From: Shewanella pealeana ATCC 700345
Lineage (GTDB): Bacteria > Pseudomonadota > Gammaproteobacteria > Enterobacterales > Shewanellaceae
DNA length: 64,000 nucleotides
Assembly: GCF_000018285.1 (NCBI RefSeq)
Contig: NC_009901.1
Span: 3,099,001 to 3,163,000 of the forward strand
Reading direction: 5' to 3'
A program made the translations under genes and the position numbers. The notes below the pieces were generated by a model that was not told where the DNA came from, made no database searches, and was given only the letters and a program-made list of their open reading frames with translations. Shown piece by piece: positions 1-9,353 of the stretch (its first letter is position 1; each line of letters begins with the position of its first letter).

Positions 1-2055
1 TTTTACAGGACACTGACTCGAACATGCCTTACAGGCTAGACAGCCTTTTAATGACTCCATCACTTCATGTGAATAATCGTATTCTTTATCGATTTTTAAT
101 GAGTTTTGCGCTCTTTGCAGCCAACTGAGAGGCTTACTGCGACTGAGTTCATTTACATCGATTCCTTCCGCCTCGAGTAATCTCAGCCATTCACGCATCA
201 GGCCTGCACGCCCCTTAGGTGATTGAACTCGATCGCCTGTTACCTTAAACGATGGACACATAGGTGAATAGACGCCGTAATTAAAGCACAAACCATTACC
301 GTTACAGTTCATCACATCGGGAAACGCTTCACGAGTTTTAACTGGGATCTGCCTATCGAACGTACCACGCTTAACACTGTCGACGTTATACAGCATTGGG
401 CCGCTGTTCTTAGGTGCCACCAGCTTTCCCGGATTAAGCTTGTTTTGAGGGTCAAATAACCCCTTAACCTCTTCTAACAAACCATAAAGATGATCACCAA
501 ATACTGCTGGGCCATATTCACCGCGCACGCCTTTACCGTGCTCGCCCCACATTAAGCCGCCATATTTAAGGGTTAACTCGGCAACTTGATCGGAAAGTGT
601 TTTCAGCAGTTTCTCATCTTCTATATCGCACATATCAAGCGCAGGGCGCACATGCAGCACGCCAGCATCCACATGACCAAACATGCCGTATTGCAATTGA
701 TGAGTATCGAGTAGCGCTCTAAACTCTAAAATAAAGTCTGCCAGCTTTTCAGGTGGCACCGCCGTATCTTCAGCAAACGCAATTGGCTTACGCGAACCTT
801 TGGCCGCGCCTAAAAGCCCAACGGCTTTTTTACGCATGGCATAAATAGTATTGATGCTGGCTTTATCAGAAGTGACTTGATAGCCAAGCAACCCTGCCTC
901 ACTTTGCTCAATTTGAGCTGTAAGCATCGACTCTAACTGAGCGACTCTCGCTTCAACATCTACTTGCTCACCCGCAAACTCCACCATATTAAGGCCATCG
1001 ATCTCTTTACCCGGTACATCTTGGATAAGCGATGACACCGAATGCCAAATGATGTCTTCTTTAGCAAGATTAAGCACTTTAGAATCGACGGTTTCAACCA
1101 CTGTGGCATTAGCTTTAACCAAGTCTGGAGCATGACGTAATGCGGACTCAAATGACTCATACTTGATATTGACCATCATCCGACACATCGGTAGCGGTGT
1201 GATATTAAGCTTTGCCTCGGTAATCACTGCTAGTGTGCCTTCAGAACCAGTTAAAATACGGGATAAGTCAAAACTTTCTAATTTGTCATCCCAAACATTT
1301 TTAAGATCGTAACCGGTCAAAAATCGATTCAATTTAGGAAAGCGCTGCTCAATATGTTCACGATTGCCCCTACACATATCCGCAATAGTGGTGATTAGCT
1401 GCTGCCCTAAAACGTTGTCGGTTATTGATTCAACATCGGTGAGTTGCGCTGCGGTTATCGGTTGAGTATCAAGCTCACTGCCATCAAATAAAATACTGGT
1501 TAAACCAAGCACATGATCGGAAGTTTTACCATAAACCAAGGAGCCAGCTCCTGAGGCGTCGGTATTTATCATGCCGCCTAAAGTCGCGCGATTTGACGTC
1601 GATAAATCTGGGCTAAAGAAAAAACCATGGGGACGTAACGCATCATTGAGGGCATCTTTAACCACGCCAGCCTGCACCTTAACCCAGCCTTCAGCAGCAT
1701 TAACTTCAAGCACTCGATTCATATAACGCGACATATCGATGATGATGCCATGAGTTAGCGATTGGCCATTGGTACCAGTGCCGCCGCCTCTTGCGCTAAA
1801 GACCACCTTAGCAAACTCATCTTGGCTAGCTAACTTTAGTGCTATTTGGACATCTTCAGCCGATTTGGGATAGATAACAGCCTGAGGCAAAAACTGGTAA
1901 ACTGAGTTATCCGTCGCTTGCGCTAGGCGAGCGCTGTAGCGAGTATCAATATCTCCGGAAAAAGCCTCCTCTTCTAGCGTCGACAAAAAAGAAAGATAAG
2001 TAGGTTCAAGCGTTTGTTGATGCGATAACTTGGGTAACATGATTGCTTCTGTCAT
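1..2055 (-). CDS. ydiJ: FAD-binding oxidase with C-terminal Fe-S domain, YdiJ family (partial)
   Basis: The 5' part of a long minus-strand gene that runs off the left edge; about 685 codons are visible, against roughly 1,018 in E. coli YdiJ. The N-terminal half has the FAD-binding (PCMH-type) signature: RGGGTGTNGQSLTHG, then the TLGGMINTDASGAGSLVYGKTSDHVLG block. At the window edge a CLACKACSSQCPVK cysteine cluster begins the 4Fe-4S region that follows the FAD-linked oxidase domain in this family. YdiJ-type enzymes oxidise D-2-hydroxyacids; E. coli YdiJ has been linked to D-2-hydroxyglutarate. The exact substrate here is inferred. The start is either the ATG at 2055 (MTEAIMLPKL) or the one at 2040; neither has a strong ribosome site. 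It lies upstream of ppsA in the same orientation, as in the E. coli ydiJ/ppsA neighbourhood. Confidence 0.9.
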   Translation of the reverse strand, partial: MTEAIMLPKLSHQQTLEPTYLSFLSTLEEEAFSGDIDTRYSARLAQATDNSVYQFLPQAVIYPKSAEDVQIALKLASQDEFAKVVFSARGGGTGTNGQSLTHGIIIDMSRYMNRVLEVNAAEGWVKVQAGVVKDALNDALRPHGFFFSPDLSTSNRATLGGMINTDASGAGSLVYGKTSDHVLGLTSILFDGSELDTQPITAAQLTDVESITDNVLGQQLITTIADMCRGNREHIEQRFPKLNRFLTGYDLKNVWDDKLESFDLSRILTGSEGTLAVITEAKLNITPLPMCRMMVNIKYESFESALRHAPDLVKANATVVETVDSKVLNLAKEDIIWHSVSSLIQDVPGKEIDGLNMVEFAGEQVDVEARVAQLESMLTAQIEQSEAGLLGYQVTSDKASINTIYAMRKKAVGLLGAAKGSRKPIAFAEDTAVPPEKLADFILEFRALLDTHQLQYGMFGHVDAGVLHVRPALDMCDIEDEKLLKTLSDQVAELTLKYGGLMWGEHGKGVRGEYGPAVFGDHLYGLLEEVKGLFDPQNKLNPGKLVAPKNSGPMLYNVDSVKRGTFDRQIPVKTREAFPDVMNCNGNGLCFNYGVYSPMCPSFKVTGDRVQSPKGRAGLMREWLRLLEAEGIDVNELSRSKPLSWLQRAQNSLKIDKEYDYSHEVMESLKGCLACKACSSQCPVK

Positions 2056-2088
2056 TATAATTCTTAGGTTTATCTCAGCATTATAAAC

Positions 2089-2118
2089 AAAAAAAAGCCG
2101 CTAAATAGCGGCTTTTTT
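2089..2118 (-). terminator. Intrinsic terminator after ppsA
   Basis: A GCCGC/GCGGC stem with a TAAATA-type loop, flanked by an A-run and a T-run, about 70 bp past the ppsA stop. It separates ppsA from ydiJ, and the symmetric A/T runs could let it act in both directions. Confidence 0.8.
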
Positions 2119-2184
2119 CATGTTTTTAACAAAATGTTAAATCAAACAGAATTAACACTTCATCCTAACGGTTAACAATGACTG

Positions 2185-4554
2185 TTATCCGTGTGCTTCA
2201 GCTAGGTATAACCAAGTATCGATAACTGTATCAGGGTTTAGCGATACAGTGTCGATGCCTTGCTCAACCAACCAAGCTGCAAAGTCAGGGTGGTCTGATG
2301 GGCCTTGGCCACAAATACCAACGTAAGCACCTTTAGCTTTAGCGGCTTTAATTGCTAGAGCAAGTAACGCTTTAACCGCTTCATTACGCTCATCGAATAG
2401 ATGACTGATGATGCCTGAATCTCGATCAAGACCAAGAGTCAACTGAGTTAAATCGTTAGAGCCGATAGAGAAACCATCGAAGTGCTCAAGGAACTGCTCA
2501 GCAAGTAGTGCATTTGAAGGCAGCTCACACATCATAATGACGCGTAGACCGTCTTTACCGCGCTCTAGACCTTGCTCTTTAAGAAGCTCAATCACTTGCG
2601 CCGCTTCGTCTAGGGTACGAACGAATGGGATCATGATTTCAACATTCTTCAGACCCATATCGTTACGAACACGCTTAATCGCTTCACACTCTAGCGCAAA
2701 ACAATCACGGAACGATTCTGAGATGTAACGGCTTGCACCACGGAAGCCCAGCATTGGGTTTTCTTCTTCTGGCTCGTAACGCTCACCACCAACCAAGTTT
2801 GCATATTCGTTTGACTTAAAGTCAGACATACGCACAATCACTTTCTTTGGATGGAAAGCTGAACCAATCGTTGCAATACCTTCAACAAGACGTGCCACGT
2901 AGTATTCTACTGGTGACTCGTAACCCGCGATCATTTCGTGGATCTCTTGTTGTAACTCAGCAGTCTGGTCGTTGAACTCAAGCAATGCTTTAGGGTGAAT
3001 ACCGATCATGCGATTGATGATGAACTCAAGACGCGCAAGACCAACACCTTCGTTAGGAAGACGAGCAAAGTCAAATGCTCTGTCTGGGTTACCCACGTTC
3101 ATAGTGATCTTCATTGGCAATTCAGGCATTGAATCTACACGTGATGAAATCACTTCAAAGTCTTGTAGACCATTGTAAATAAAGCCTGTGTCACCTTCGG
3201 CACAAGAAACTGTTACTTCTTGGCCATTTTGGATACGCTCGGTTACATCGCCACAACCAACAACTGCTGGTACACCAAGTTCACGTGCGATAATTGCAGC
3301 GTGACAAGTACGGCCACCACGGTTAGTAACGATAGCGCTTGCGCGCTTCATGATTGGCTCCCAATCAGGGTCAGTCATGTCAGTAACTAACACGTCACCT
3401 GGTTGGATTTGATCCATATCTTCGATTGACTTAAGTACCTTAGCGACACCTTTACCAATCTTATGACCAATTGCACGACCCTCACAAACAACATCACCTT
3501 GAGTCTTAAGGTGGTAACGTTCGATTAGCTGCACATCTTCACGAGAACGAACAGTTTCAGGACGAGCCTGTACGATATACAACTTACCGTCGTTACCGTC
3601 TTTAGCCCATTCGATGTCCATTGGACGACCGTAATGCTTCTCGATGGTCATAGCCTGCTTAGCAAGCTCTTGTACTTCAGCATCGTTAATTGAGAACTCG
3701 CGGCGCTTATCTGCTGCAATATCTTCAATCTTAACTTGCTTGCCGTGTGATTCATCGTCTGAATAAACCATTTGGATAAGCTTGCTACCGATGTTACGGC
3801 GTACAACCGCTTTATGACCTGCAACTAGTGTTGGCTTATGAACATAAAACTCGTCAGGGTTAACCGCGCCTTGAACAACCATTTCACCTAGACCAAATGA
3901 AGAAGTAATAAATACTACGTCATTGTTGCCAGACTCAGTGTCCATAGTGAACATAACACCAGAAGCAGCTTTGTCTGAACGCACCATGCGCTGAATACCA
4001 GCAGACAGTGCGACGCCTTTATGGTCATATCCTTGGTGAACACGGTATGAAATTGCACGGTCATTAAACAAAGAAGCAAATACATGCTTAGTTGCTTCTA
4101 AAACGGCATCATAACCCTTAACGTTAAGGAAAGTTTCTTGTTGGCCAGCAAATGATGCGTCAGGCATATCTTCTGCTGTCGCTGAAGAGCGAACCGCAAA
4201 AGAAGCATCAGTTGTTTCAGAGCTAAGCTTGTCGTAGGCTTCACGAACCGCTTGCTCAAATTCTGGGTGGAATGGGGTGTCGATAACCCACTGTCTAATC
4301 TGTGCACCGGCTGTAGCGAGTGCTTTCACGTCATCTACATCTAGCGTTTCTAGAATTTCGTATATCTTCTGGTTAAGTCCACTTTGTTCAAGAAATTCAT
4401 TGAACGCAAAAGATGTTGTCGCAAATCCACCAGGTACTTGAACGCCTGCGTTTGATAGGTTGCTAATCATCTCACCAAGAGAAGCGTTTTTACCGCCTAC
4501 CTTGTTAACATCGCCCATGCCTAATTCTTGATACCAGAGTACGTATTGCTGCAC
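2185..4554 (-). CDS. ppsA: Phosphoenolpyruvate synthase
   Basis: Cytoplasmic enzyme that converts pyruvate, ATP and water to PEP, AMP and phosphate for gluconeogenesis. At 789 residues it has the normal family length (E. coli 792). The N-terminal ATP-grasp domain carries [21 protein letters not shown]. The swivelling phosphohistidine domain has [21 protein letters not shown] at about residue 418, with the catalytic His and the adjacent Thr that PpsR phosphorylates. The C-terminal PEP-utilising barrel ends with SIGSNDLTQ and [11 protein letters not shown]. The start is a GTG (4554) preceded by GGAG nine bases upstream. Its regulator ppsR is divergent from it across about 125 bp, and aroH follows ppsR, matching the E. 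coli gene order. Confidence 0.98.
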   Translation of the reverse strand: MQQYVLWYQELGMGDVNKVGGKNASLGEMISNLSNAGVQVPGGFATTSFAFNEFLEQSGLNQKIYEILETLDVDDVKALATAGAQIRQWVIDTPFHPEFEQAVREAYDKLSSETTDASFAVRSSATAEDMPDASFAGQQETFLNVKGYDAVLEATKHVFASLFNDRAISYRVHQGYDHKGVALSAGIQRMVRSDKAASGVMFTMDTESGNNDVVFITSSFGLGEMVVQGAVNPDEFYVHKPTLVAGHKAVVRRNIGSKLIQMVYSDDESHGKQVKIEDIAADKRREFSINDAEVQELAKQAMTIEKHYGRPMDIEWAKDGNDGKLYIVQARPETVRSREDVQLIERYHLKTQGDVVCEGRAIGHKIGKGVAKVLKSIEDMDQIQPGDVLVTDMTDPDWEPIMKRASAIVTNRGGRTCHAAIIARELGVPAVVGCGDVTERIQNGQEVTVSCAEGDTGFIYNGLQDFEVISSRVDSMPELPMKITMNVGNPDRAFDFARLPNEGVGLARLEFIINRMIGIHPKALLEFNDQTAELQQEIHEMIAGYESPVEYYVARLVEGIATIGSAFHPKKVIVRMSDFKSNEYANLVGGERYEPEEENPMLGFRGASRYISESFRDCFALECEAIKRVRNDMGLKNVEIMIPFVRTLDEAAQVIELLKEQGLERGKDGLRVIMMCELPSNALLAEQFLEHFDGFSIGSNDLTQLTLGLDRDSGIISHLFDERNEAVKALLALAIKAAKAKGAYVGICGQGPSDHPDFAAWLVEQGIDTVSLNPDTVIDTWLYLAEAHG

Positions 4555-4680
4555 AGTTTTTATCTCCGCAAGTATATTTTAGTGTGGCTCTTCACACGAG
4601 AGCAGAGGCATCTTACACTCCATGACAACAAGCGTAAATGTATAATTTTATTTGTAATTTTATTACTACAAGAGGTCAAA

Positions 4681-5493
4681 ATGTTACGTAAAGTATTCTA
4701 TATCTCAGATGGGACAGCGATCACAGCAGAGGTATTCGGTCATGCAGTGCTTTCTCAGTTTCCACTTGAATTTGATGCACTTACAATTCCATTTGTAGAA
4801 ACACAAGAAAAAGCAGAAGCAGTTAAGGCTCAAATAAATGATTGTTTTATTACAACAGGTGAGAGACCTCTAGTTTTCCATTCCATCGTAAAAGCTGAGA
4901 TCAGAGACATCATCTATAGCAGTGAAGGCTTAGATTATGACTTTTTGAACACTTTTGTCGCGCCATTAGAGAAACAACTAGGTGTTGCTGCTGCCCCGGC
5001 ACTACATCGTACTCACGGTAAAGCAAATGAAAGCTATGAGGCGCGTATCGATGCCATCAACTACGCCATGGAAAATGATGACGGCCAAACCATGAAGCAT
5101 ATGGATAAAGCTGACCTTATTTTATTGGGCGTATCCCGTTGTGGTAAAACGCCGTCGAGCCTCTACCTTTCTATGCAATTTGGTATAAAGGCTGCCAACT
5201 ATCCTTTTACCGAAGATGATATGGATAACCTTAAGTTGCCAGAAGCCCTTAAGCGTAATAAACATAAGCTGTTTGGATTAACGATTGATCCTGAAAGGTT
5301 GCATGAAATTCGCCACAGTAGAATGTCTAACAGTCGTTACTCTTCACTGCGTCAATGCCGCGTGGAAGTGAAAGAAGTTGAAATGTTGTATAAGAAAGAG
5401 CGCATTCCGTATGTGAACACCACCAATCACTCTGTAGAAGAGATCGCCACCAAAATCTTAGAAGAAACTGGATTAAAGCGTCATATGTTCTAA
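4681..5493 (+). CDS. ppsR: PEP synthase regulatory protein (bifunctional kinase/phosphorylase)
   Basis: Switches PEP synthase off by ADP-dependent phosphorylation of the Thr next to the catalytic His, and on again by Pi-dependent dephosphorylation. The 270-residue protein carries the diagnostic P-loop [15 protein letters not shown] in its second half, plus [19 protein letters not shown] family features ([12 protein letters not shown]) at the N-terminus. The open frame extends upstream to 4528, but the ATG at 4681 is the right start: it has an AGAGGTC ribosome site just upstream and gives the usual family N-terminus [13 protein letters not shown]. It is divergent from its target ppsA. Confidence 0.96.
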   Translation: MLRKVFYISDGTAITAEVFGHAVLSQFPLEFDALTIPFVETQEKAEAVKAQINDCFITTGERPLVFHSIVKAEIRDIIYSSEGLDYDFLNTFVAPLEKQLGVAAAPALHRTHGKANESYEARIDAINYAMENDDGQTMKHMDKADLILLGVSRCGKTPSSLYLSMQFGIKAANYPFTEDDMDNLKLPEALKRNKHKLFGLTIDPERLHEIRHSRMSNSRYSSLRQCRVEVKEVEMLYKKERIPYVNTTNHSVEEIATKILEETGLKRHMF

Positions 5494-5520
5494 ATATCGA
5501 TACTGATTTTATCTCCCCAA

Positions 5521-5552
5521 AATTAAAGGCTTTTATCAAAAAGCCTTTAATT
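5521..5552 (+). terminator. Intrinsic terminator after ppsR
   Basis: Nearly perfect inverted repeat: AAAGGCTTTT on the left arm and AAAAAGCCTTT on the right, with a short ATC loop, starting 28 bp past the ppsR stop. The T-run is short on the plus strand, so its strength is uncertain. Confidence 0.65.
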
Positions 5553-5683
5553 CATATCAAGTAATTTTCAAGATAATGAAAATTAGCCTCACTTTTAAGG
5601 CAATTGCCACTGTGCACAGCCAAACTATTAGTTATAATCCGAGGTAATCAGGCGATAGCCCATACGAACGCTCGGTATTTTGA

Positions 5684-6751
5684 ATGACCATTAAAACAGA
5701 CGAACTCCGCACTTCCCTTTTATGTAAGGTAATTTCACCTGCACAACTCGCTTCTGAATATCCTTTAACGCAAGATGCCGCTGACTACCTAGTTCAGCAA
5801 CGTCATGAGGTCGAAGCCATTATTAATGGTGAAGACCAACGTTTACTTGTGATTATTGGTCCTTGCTCAATCCATGACACAGAAGCGGCTCTAGATTACG
5901 CAAAACGCTTAGCTGAACTACACCAGCAATATAAAGATGATTTATGCATCTTAATGCGTGTCTATTTTGAGAAGCCTCGTACAACAGTCGGATGGAAAGG
6001 ACTTATCTCAGATCCTGATCTAGACGGTAGCTTTAGCCCTAATAAAGGCCTACGTAAAGCACGTCATCTACTGCAGCAGATCACTGAGCTTAAGTTACCT
6101 ATCGCGACAGAGTTTCTCGATATGGTAAACGGCCAGTACATCGCCGATCTGATTACTTGGGGCGCTATTGGTGCTCGTACGACTGAAAGTCAGATCCACC
6201 GTGAGATGGCTTCAGCGCTTTCTTGCCCTGTAGGCTTTAAAAACGGTACCGATGGTAATATCGATATCGCTGTTGATGCTGTTCGTGCCGCGCAAGCGCC
6301 GCACATCTTCTACTCTCCTGACAAAGATGGTGCAATGGCGGTTTACCGTACTCACGGTAACCCTTATGGCCACATCATCTTACGTGGTGGCAAACAGCCA
6401 AACTACCATAGCGACGATATCGCAAAAGCTGCGGCTCAGCTTGATAGCGTCGGTGTGACTCAGAGAATGGTTGTTGATTTCAGCCATGGCAATAGCCGTA
6501 AGATGCATAAAGAGCAGCTTAATGTCGCTGACTCAATCATGCAGCAAATGGCTAATGGCGAAACGGCTATCGCTGGCATTATGGCTGAAAGCTTTATCGA
6601 AGAAGGCAATCAAAAAGTGGTTGCAGGTGAAGAGCTCATCTACGGTAAGAGCATCACCGATGCTTGCATTGACTGGGAAGACTCAAAAGTCTTACTAAGT
6701 GATCTGGCTAAGGCTTCACGCGCAAGAATAGAATTGCTTAAGCAAAAATAA
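5684..6751 (+). CDS. aroH: 3-deoxy-7-phosphoheptulonate synthase (DAHP synthase), AroH-like
   Basis: First step of the shikimate pathway: PEP plus erythrose 4-phosphate to DAHP. The 355-residue class I enzyme shows the family blocks LLVIIGPCSIHD, RVYFEKPRTTVGWKG, WGAIGARTTESQ, SCPVGFKNGTDG and DFSHGNSRK. Comparing remembered E. coli paralogues, the EFLDMVNGQYIADLI, SPDKDGAM and SHGNSRK blocks sit closer to the Trp-sensitive AroH than to AroF or AroG, and the ppsA-ppsR-aroH order is the same as in E. coli. The isozyme call is therefore likely but not proven. Upstream, a TATAAT at 5633-5638 overlaps a small AACTA-T-TAGTT palindrome that could be part of an operator, although no good -35 is visible. 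A clear terminator follows. Confidence 0.9.
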   Translation: MTIKTDELRTSLLCKVISPAQLASEYPLTQDAADYLVQQRHEVEAIINGEDQRLLVIIGPCSIHDTEAALDYAKRLAELHQQYKDDLCILMRVYFEKPRTTVGWKGLISDPDLDGSFSPNKGLRKARHLLQQITELKLPIATEFLDMVNGQYIADLITWGAIGARTTESQIHREMASALSCPVGFKNGTDGNIDIAVDAVRAAQAPHIFYSPDKDGAMAVYRTHGNPYGHIILRGGKQPNYHSDDIAKAAAQLDSVGVTQRMVVDFSHGNSRKMHKEQLNVADSIMQQMANGETAIAGIMAESFIEEGNQKVVAGEELIYGKSITDACIDWEDSKVLLSDLAKASRARIELLKQK

Positions 6752-6788
6752 TTCGCTAACGCATATCTTATGCTTCAGCTTAATCTAG

Positions 6789-6823
6789 AAACGTACCCAC
6801 TCACCGAGTCGGTACGTTTTTTT
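6789..6823 (+). terminator. Intrinsic terminator after aroH
   Basis: AAACGTACC and GGTACGTTTTTTT arms around a 13-base loop, ending in seven T, 38 bp past the aroH stop. Confidence 0.85.
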
Positions 6824-6849
6824 ATATCTTAAAATAGTTGTCTGTACAT

Positions 6850-7669
6850 TCAATGCTGCGGATTAATCTTTGAGCTTAATATATGATCTTGCCAACAACC
6901 TGCAATCTTAATACCAATCAGTATAAAGATTTGGTCGCTCAGCGAGAGTTTAGCAGCACTGAGACAAGGCAACGAGTGAAGAGCATAGTTACTCTACGTT
7001 TAAGCTCGTTAACGCAGTATCAGAGCCGCTAAAACTCGCCATTCTGGAGCGTTTTTGGCTGCCTACTTCTGCGTTGAATAACTTCACAAGGGAGCAACCA
7101 TTCTTTCAGTTATTCGCCTTGAATTAGTTTGCCAAAAACGCTCTGAGTAGATCAACTTCTTATACTGATTGGTATAAGGTATGATTTGGCTAACCCTTCA
7201 TTCTCAAAGCCCAATCGTTTAAGCAACGCGCCACTGCGTTCATTACCTACAATATAATTTGCCATTATTCTGTGAGGGCCAACAACGGTGAACATGTAGT
7301 TTATTGCCGCCTCTAAGCTCTCCAACATATAGCCTTTGCCTTCATGCTTCTTCGCAATGGAAGAACCTAGATTACAGGCTTGAAATGTACCGTAGACAAT
7401 ATTTGTAAAGTTACAGACTCCAATAACTTCAGTTCTTTGCTTATTGATCACAGCAAATTTCACTTCATTACCCGATTCGAAAGCAACTCGGCTCTGCACC
7501 AAACTCAGTTTCCATCTCTCTTCCGTATAAAAATCAGCGGTTCTTTCGGGCTCCCAATGAGATAAGTGGACTTTATTTTCAATATAATAGCTCAGCATTA
7601 GCTTTGCTTGTCTTTCGCTTAAAACGACAAGTACCGCCTTTCCGTTTCAATTTCTAAAGTCTTTTCCAT
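6850..7669 (-). pseudogene. RimJ-like GNAT acetyltransferase, disrupted by frameshift and MITE
   Basis: The reconstructed product is about 184 residues and resembles RimJ-type ribosomal-protein N-acetyltransferases (E. coli RimJ 194 aa). It starts at 7669 with MEKTLEIETER. One base is then missing near 7635: restoring it (AGG CnG GTA) joins the start to VLVVLSERQAKLMLSYYIENK. The body has IGVCNFTNIVYGTF, the acetyl-CoA loop KHEGKGYMLE, and RIMANYIVGNERSG. At codon YL the 263-bp MITE at 6912-7174 interrupts the frame. The tail KIAGCWQDHILSS continues on its far side to a stop at 6850-6852, matching the RimJ ending (YLLIDGQWRDHVL). The uninterrupted stretch inside now ends in seven MITE-encoded residues. 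The sequence was assembled by hand; the halves and the duplication fit exactly. Confidence 0.88.
6912..7174. mobile_element. MITE copy 1 (263 bp, internally deleted)
   Basis: A non-coding element with perfect 15-bp terminal inverted repeats (TACCAATCAGTATAA at the left, its complement at the right), flanked by a direct TAA duplication at 6909-6911 and 7175-7177. It interrupts the RimJ-like gene, and removing the element plus one TAA restores the reading frame. Inner arms (TAGCAGC...GCCGCTAAAACTCGCC) form a second nested inverted repeat. It lacks about 60 bp that copies 2 and 3 have. There is no transposase, so it depends on an enzyme supplied in trans. Confidence 0.88.
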
Positions 7670-7929
7670 TATTATCATCCCTAAAATAACAGTTTGTGAG
7701 TCTCTGTCGATTTTTGCCAGTTAACCGGAATTCATAGCGGCACTAACGCGTATATTAGCCAATGCGAAAGTAATGTTAATCCATATTAATCAACAGGTAA
7801 AATATATGTCCAGATAACAAGCCTAAAAAACAGGTTCTCTCTCTTCCAACTCCCCCCTGTCAACCTGTTATAAAATTACAAAAACGGCTATAATCTCGGC
7901 TTCCAAAATGCATAACCCTAGGTTGCCGT

Positions 7930-8358
7930 ATGCCTTTAACTCAAACTCCCACACAATTTCCCGATGATGTCTCGCTTCGAATCGAGCAATCTGAAGCCCG
8001 AGTCATCAAAGCTGTGTTCCCCTCTATTACTAATCATCACAATACCCTGTTTGGTGGTGAAGCATTGGCCTGGATGGATGAAACGGCCTTTATCGCAGCA
8101 ACCCGCTTCTGCCGTAAAACCCTAGTAACCGTGAGTTCGGATAGAATCGACTTCAATAAGCCTATTCCAGCTGGAAGCCTAGCCGAAATCATTGCTCGCG
8201 TGATCCATGTGGGGAACACTTCTGTTAAAGTCGAAGTGAATATATTCGTAGAAGACATGTATCAAGACTTAAGGGAGCATGCTATTCGTGGTGTATTTAC
8301 CTTTGTAGCGGTAGACGAGCAAAGAAAACCAACTGCAGTTTGGCCGCCCCATTGTTAA
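7930..8358 (+). CDS. Acyl-CoA thioesterase, hotdog fold
   Basis: Hydrolyses acyl-CoA to free acid and CoA in the cytoplasm. The 142-residue protein has the single hotdog layout: the helix motif NHHNTLFGGEALAWMDETA with the acidic residue used for catalysis, then VTVSSDRIDFNKPIPAG, VGNTSVKVEVNIFVED and a C-terminal strand. This is the YciA-like/acyl-CoA hydrolase branch; chain-length preference cannot be read. The ATG at 7930 follows a TATAAT at 7889-7894. It stands alone, between the broken acetyltransferase and crbR. Confidence 0.88.
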   Translation: MPLTQTPTQFPDDVSLRIEQSEARVIKAVFPSITNHHNTLFGGEALAWMDETAFIAATRFCRKTLVTVSSDRIDFNKPIPAGSLAEIIARVIHVGNTSVKVEVNIFVEDMYQDLREHAIRGVFTFVAVDEQRKPTAVWPPHC

Positions 8359-8478
8359 CCTTATTCATAGCTTTATGAGTCAAGGGCTATTCTGTTAGCC
8401 CTTTGCTAGTTCAACTATTAGTCATCCTGTTTTAGTAATCACTGCAATAATTGCAACTAAGCCTAGCAGTCTCAGCTT

Positions 8479-8492
8479 TAGACTAAAGTCTA
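8479..8492. promoter_or_regulatory. Palindrome upstream of crbR (candidate CrbR box)
   Basis: TAGACT-AA-AGTCTA: two perfect 6-bp arms around AA, 119 bp upstream of the crbR ATG. The same architecture recurs upstream of acs (14918-14931) and in degenerate form upstream of the porin. NarL/LuxR-type regulators bind such short inverted repeats. Autoregulation is an inference. Confidence 0.5.
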
Positions 8493-8610
8493 ACTTCGTT
8501 AATTATTTTAACAAATAGTCACTTTTCCAGGCTAAAGCCATAGAATCCCTTGTCATTTATCTGTTACATTGAATCATCTTCACGCGCAACCAAAACAACC
8601 TTATAAAGCC

Positions 8611-9270
8611 ATGAAGCCTGAAAATTTAAATATTATTATCGCCGACGACCATCCATTATTTCGAAATGCGCTTAGGCAAGCTTTATCGTCTGAGTTTAAA
8701 AATACACAATGGTTTGAAGCAGATAGCGCCGATGCGCTACAAGTTCTACTCGAAAATAGCGACATTGAATATGATGTAGTGTTATTAGATCTACAGATGC
8801 CTGGCTCCCATGGCTATTCGACGCTGATCCACCTAAGAACTCATTTTCAAGACTTACCTGTAGTCGTTATCTCTGCCCATGAAGATAGCCTCACTATCAG
8901 TCGTGCCATCCACTATGGTAGCTCAGGCTTCATTCCAAAGTCTTCTTCGATGGAAACCTTAGCCGAAGCTCTAGAAGCTGTGTTATTTGGCGACGTTTGG
9001 TTACCCCAAGGTGTTGAACTCCAAGAGATCGATGAAGATGATACCAACCAGATGGCCAGCAAACTTGCCGATCTCACCCCACAGCAATATAAAGTCTTGC
9101 AAATGTTTGCCGAAGGCCTGCTCAATAAGCAGATCGCTTATGATCTAGGGGTGTCTGAAGCAACCATTAAAGCTCACGCAACGGCAATATTTAGAAAGCT
9201 AGGAGTAAGAAACCGAACTCAAGCAGTGATTGCGTTGCAACAGCTAGAGATGGAAAAGGTCGATATCTAA
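8611..9270 (+). CDS. crbR: LuxR/NarL-family response regulator, CrbR-like
   Basis: A two-domain response regulator. The receiver domain starts at NIIIADDHPLFRNAL, has the phospho-acceptor Asp in VVLLDLQMPG and the conserved Lys in GFIPKSS. The C-terminal helix-turn-helix is LTPQQYKVLQMFAEGLLNKQIAYDLGVSEATIKAHATAIFRKLGVRNRTQAVI. CrbR, paired with the CrbS symporter-kinase, switches on acs for acetate uptake in Vibrio and Pseudomonas; both crbS and acs lie within 6 kb here, which supports the assignment. The frame stays open to a TTG at 8569, but the ATG at 8611 gives the typical compact N-terminus; neither has a strong ribosome site. A TAGACT-AA-AGTCTA palindrome sits upstream. Confidence 0.87.
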   Translation: MKPENLNIIIADDHPLFRNALRQALSSEFKNTQWFEADSADALQVLLENSDIEYDVVLLDLQMPGSHGYSTLIHLRTHFQDLPVVVISAHEDSLTISRAIHYGSSGFIPKSSSMETLAEALEAVLFGDVWLPQGVELQEIDEDDTNQMASKLADLTPQQYKVLQMFAEGLLNKQIAYDLGVSEATIKAHATAIFRKLGVRNRTQAVIALQQLEMEKVDI

Positions 9271-9299
9271 ATCATTCACTCTATCAAAAAGCACGACCA

Positions 9300-9329
9300 A
9301 AAAAATCCGCTATCGAAGCGGATTTTTTA
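9300..9329. terminator. Bidirectional terminator between crbR and the PuuB-like gene
   Basis: AAAAATCCGC and GCGGATTTTTT arms around a seven-base loop, located between two convergent genes; A and T runs on both sides allow use from either strand. Confidence 0.85.
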
Positions 9330-9353
9330 TAAGCTCAGTTTCCCAAACCTGTA

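Noticed and set aside
4528..4680. Upstream extension of ppsR to 4528
   Set aside because: The extra 51 residues overlap the ppsA start and have no family counterpart; the ATG at 4681 has a ribosome site.
5616..5640. TrpR operator upstream of aroH
   Set aside because: Only a short AACTA-T-TAGTT palindrome is seen; it lacks the CTAG cores of the TrpR site and has no good -35 near it.
7152..7598. Intact 148-residue acetyltransferase
   Set aside because: Its last seven residues are encoded by the MITE end and its true N-terminus is frameshifted upstream, so it is a fragment of a pseudogene.
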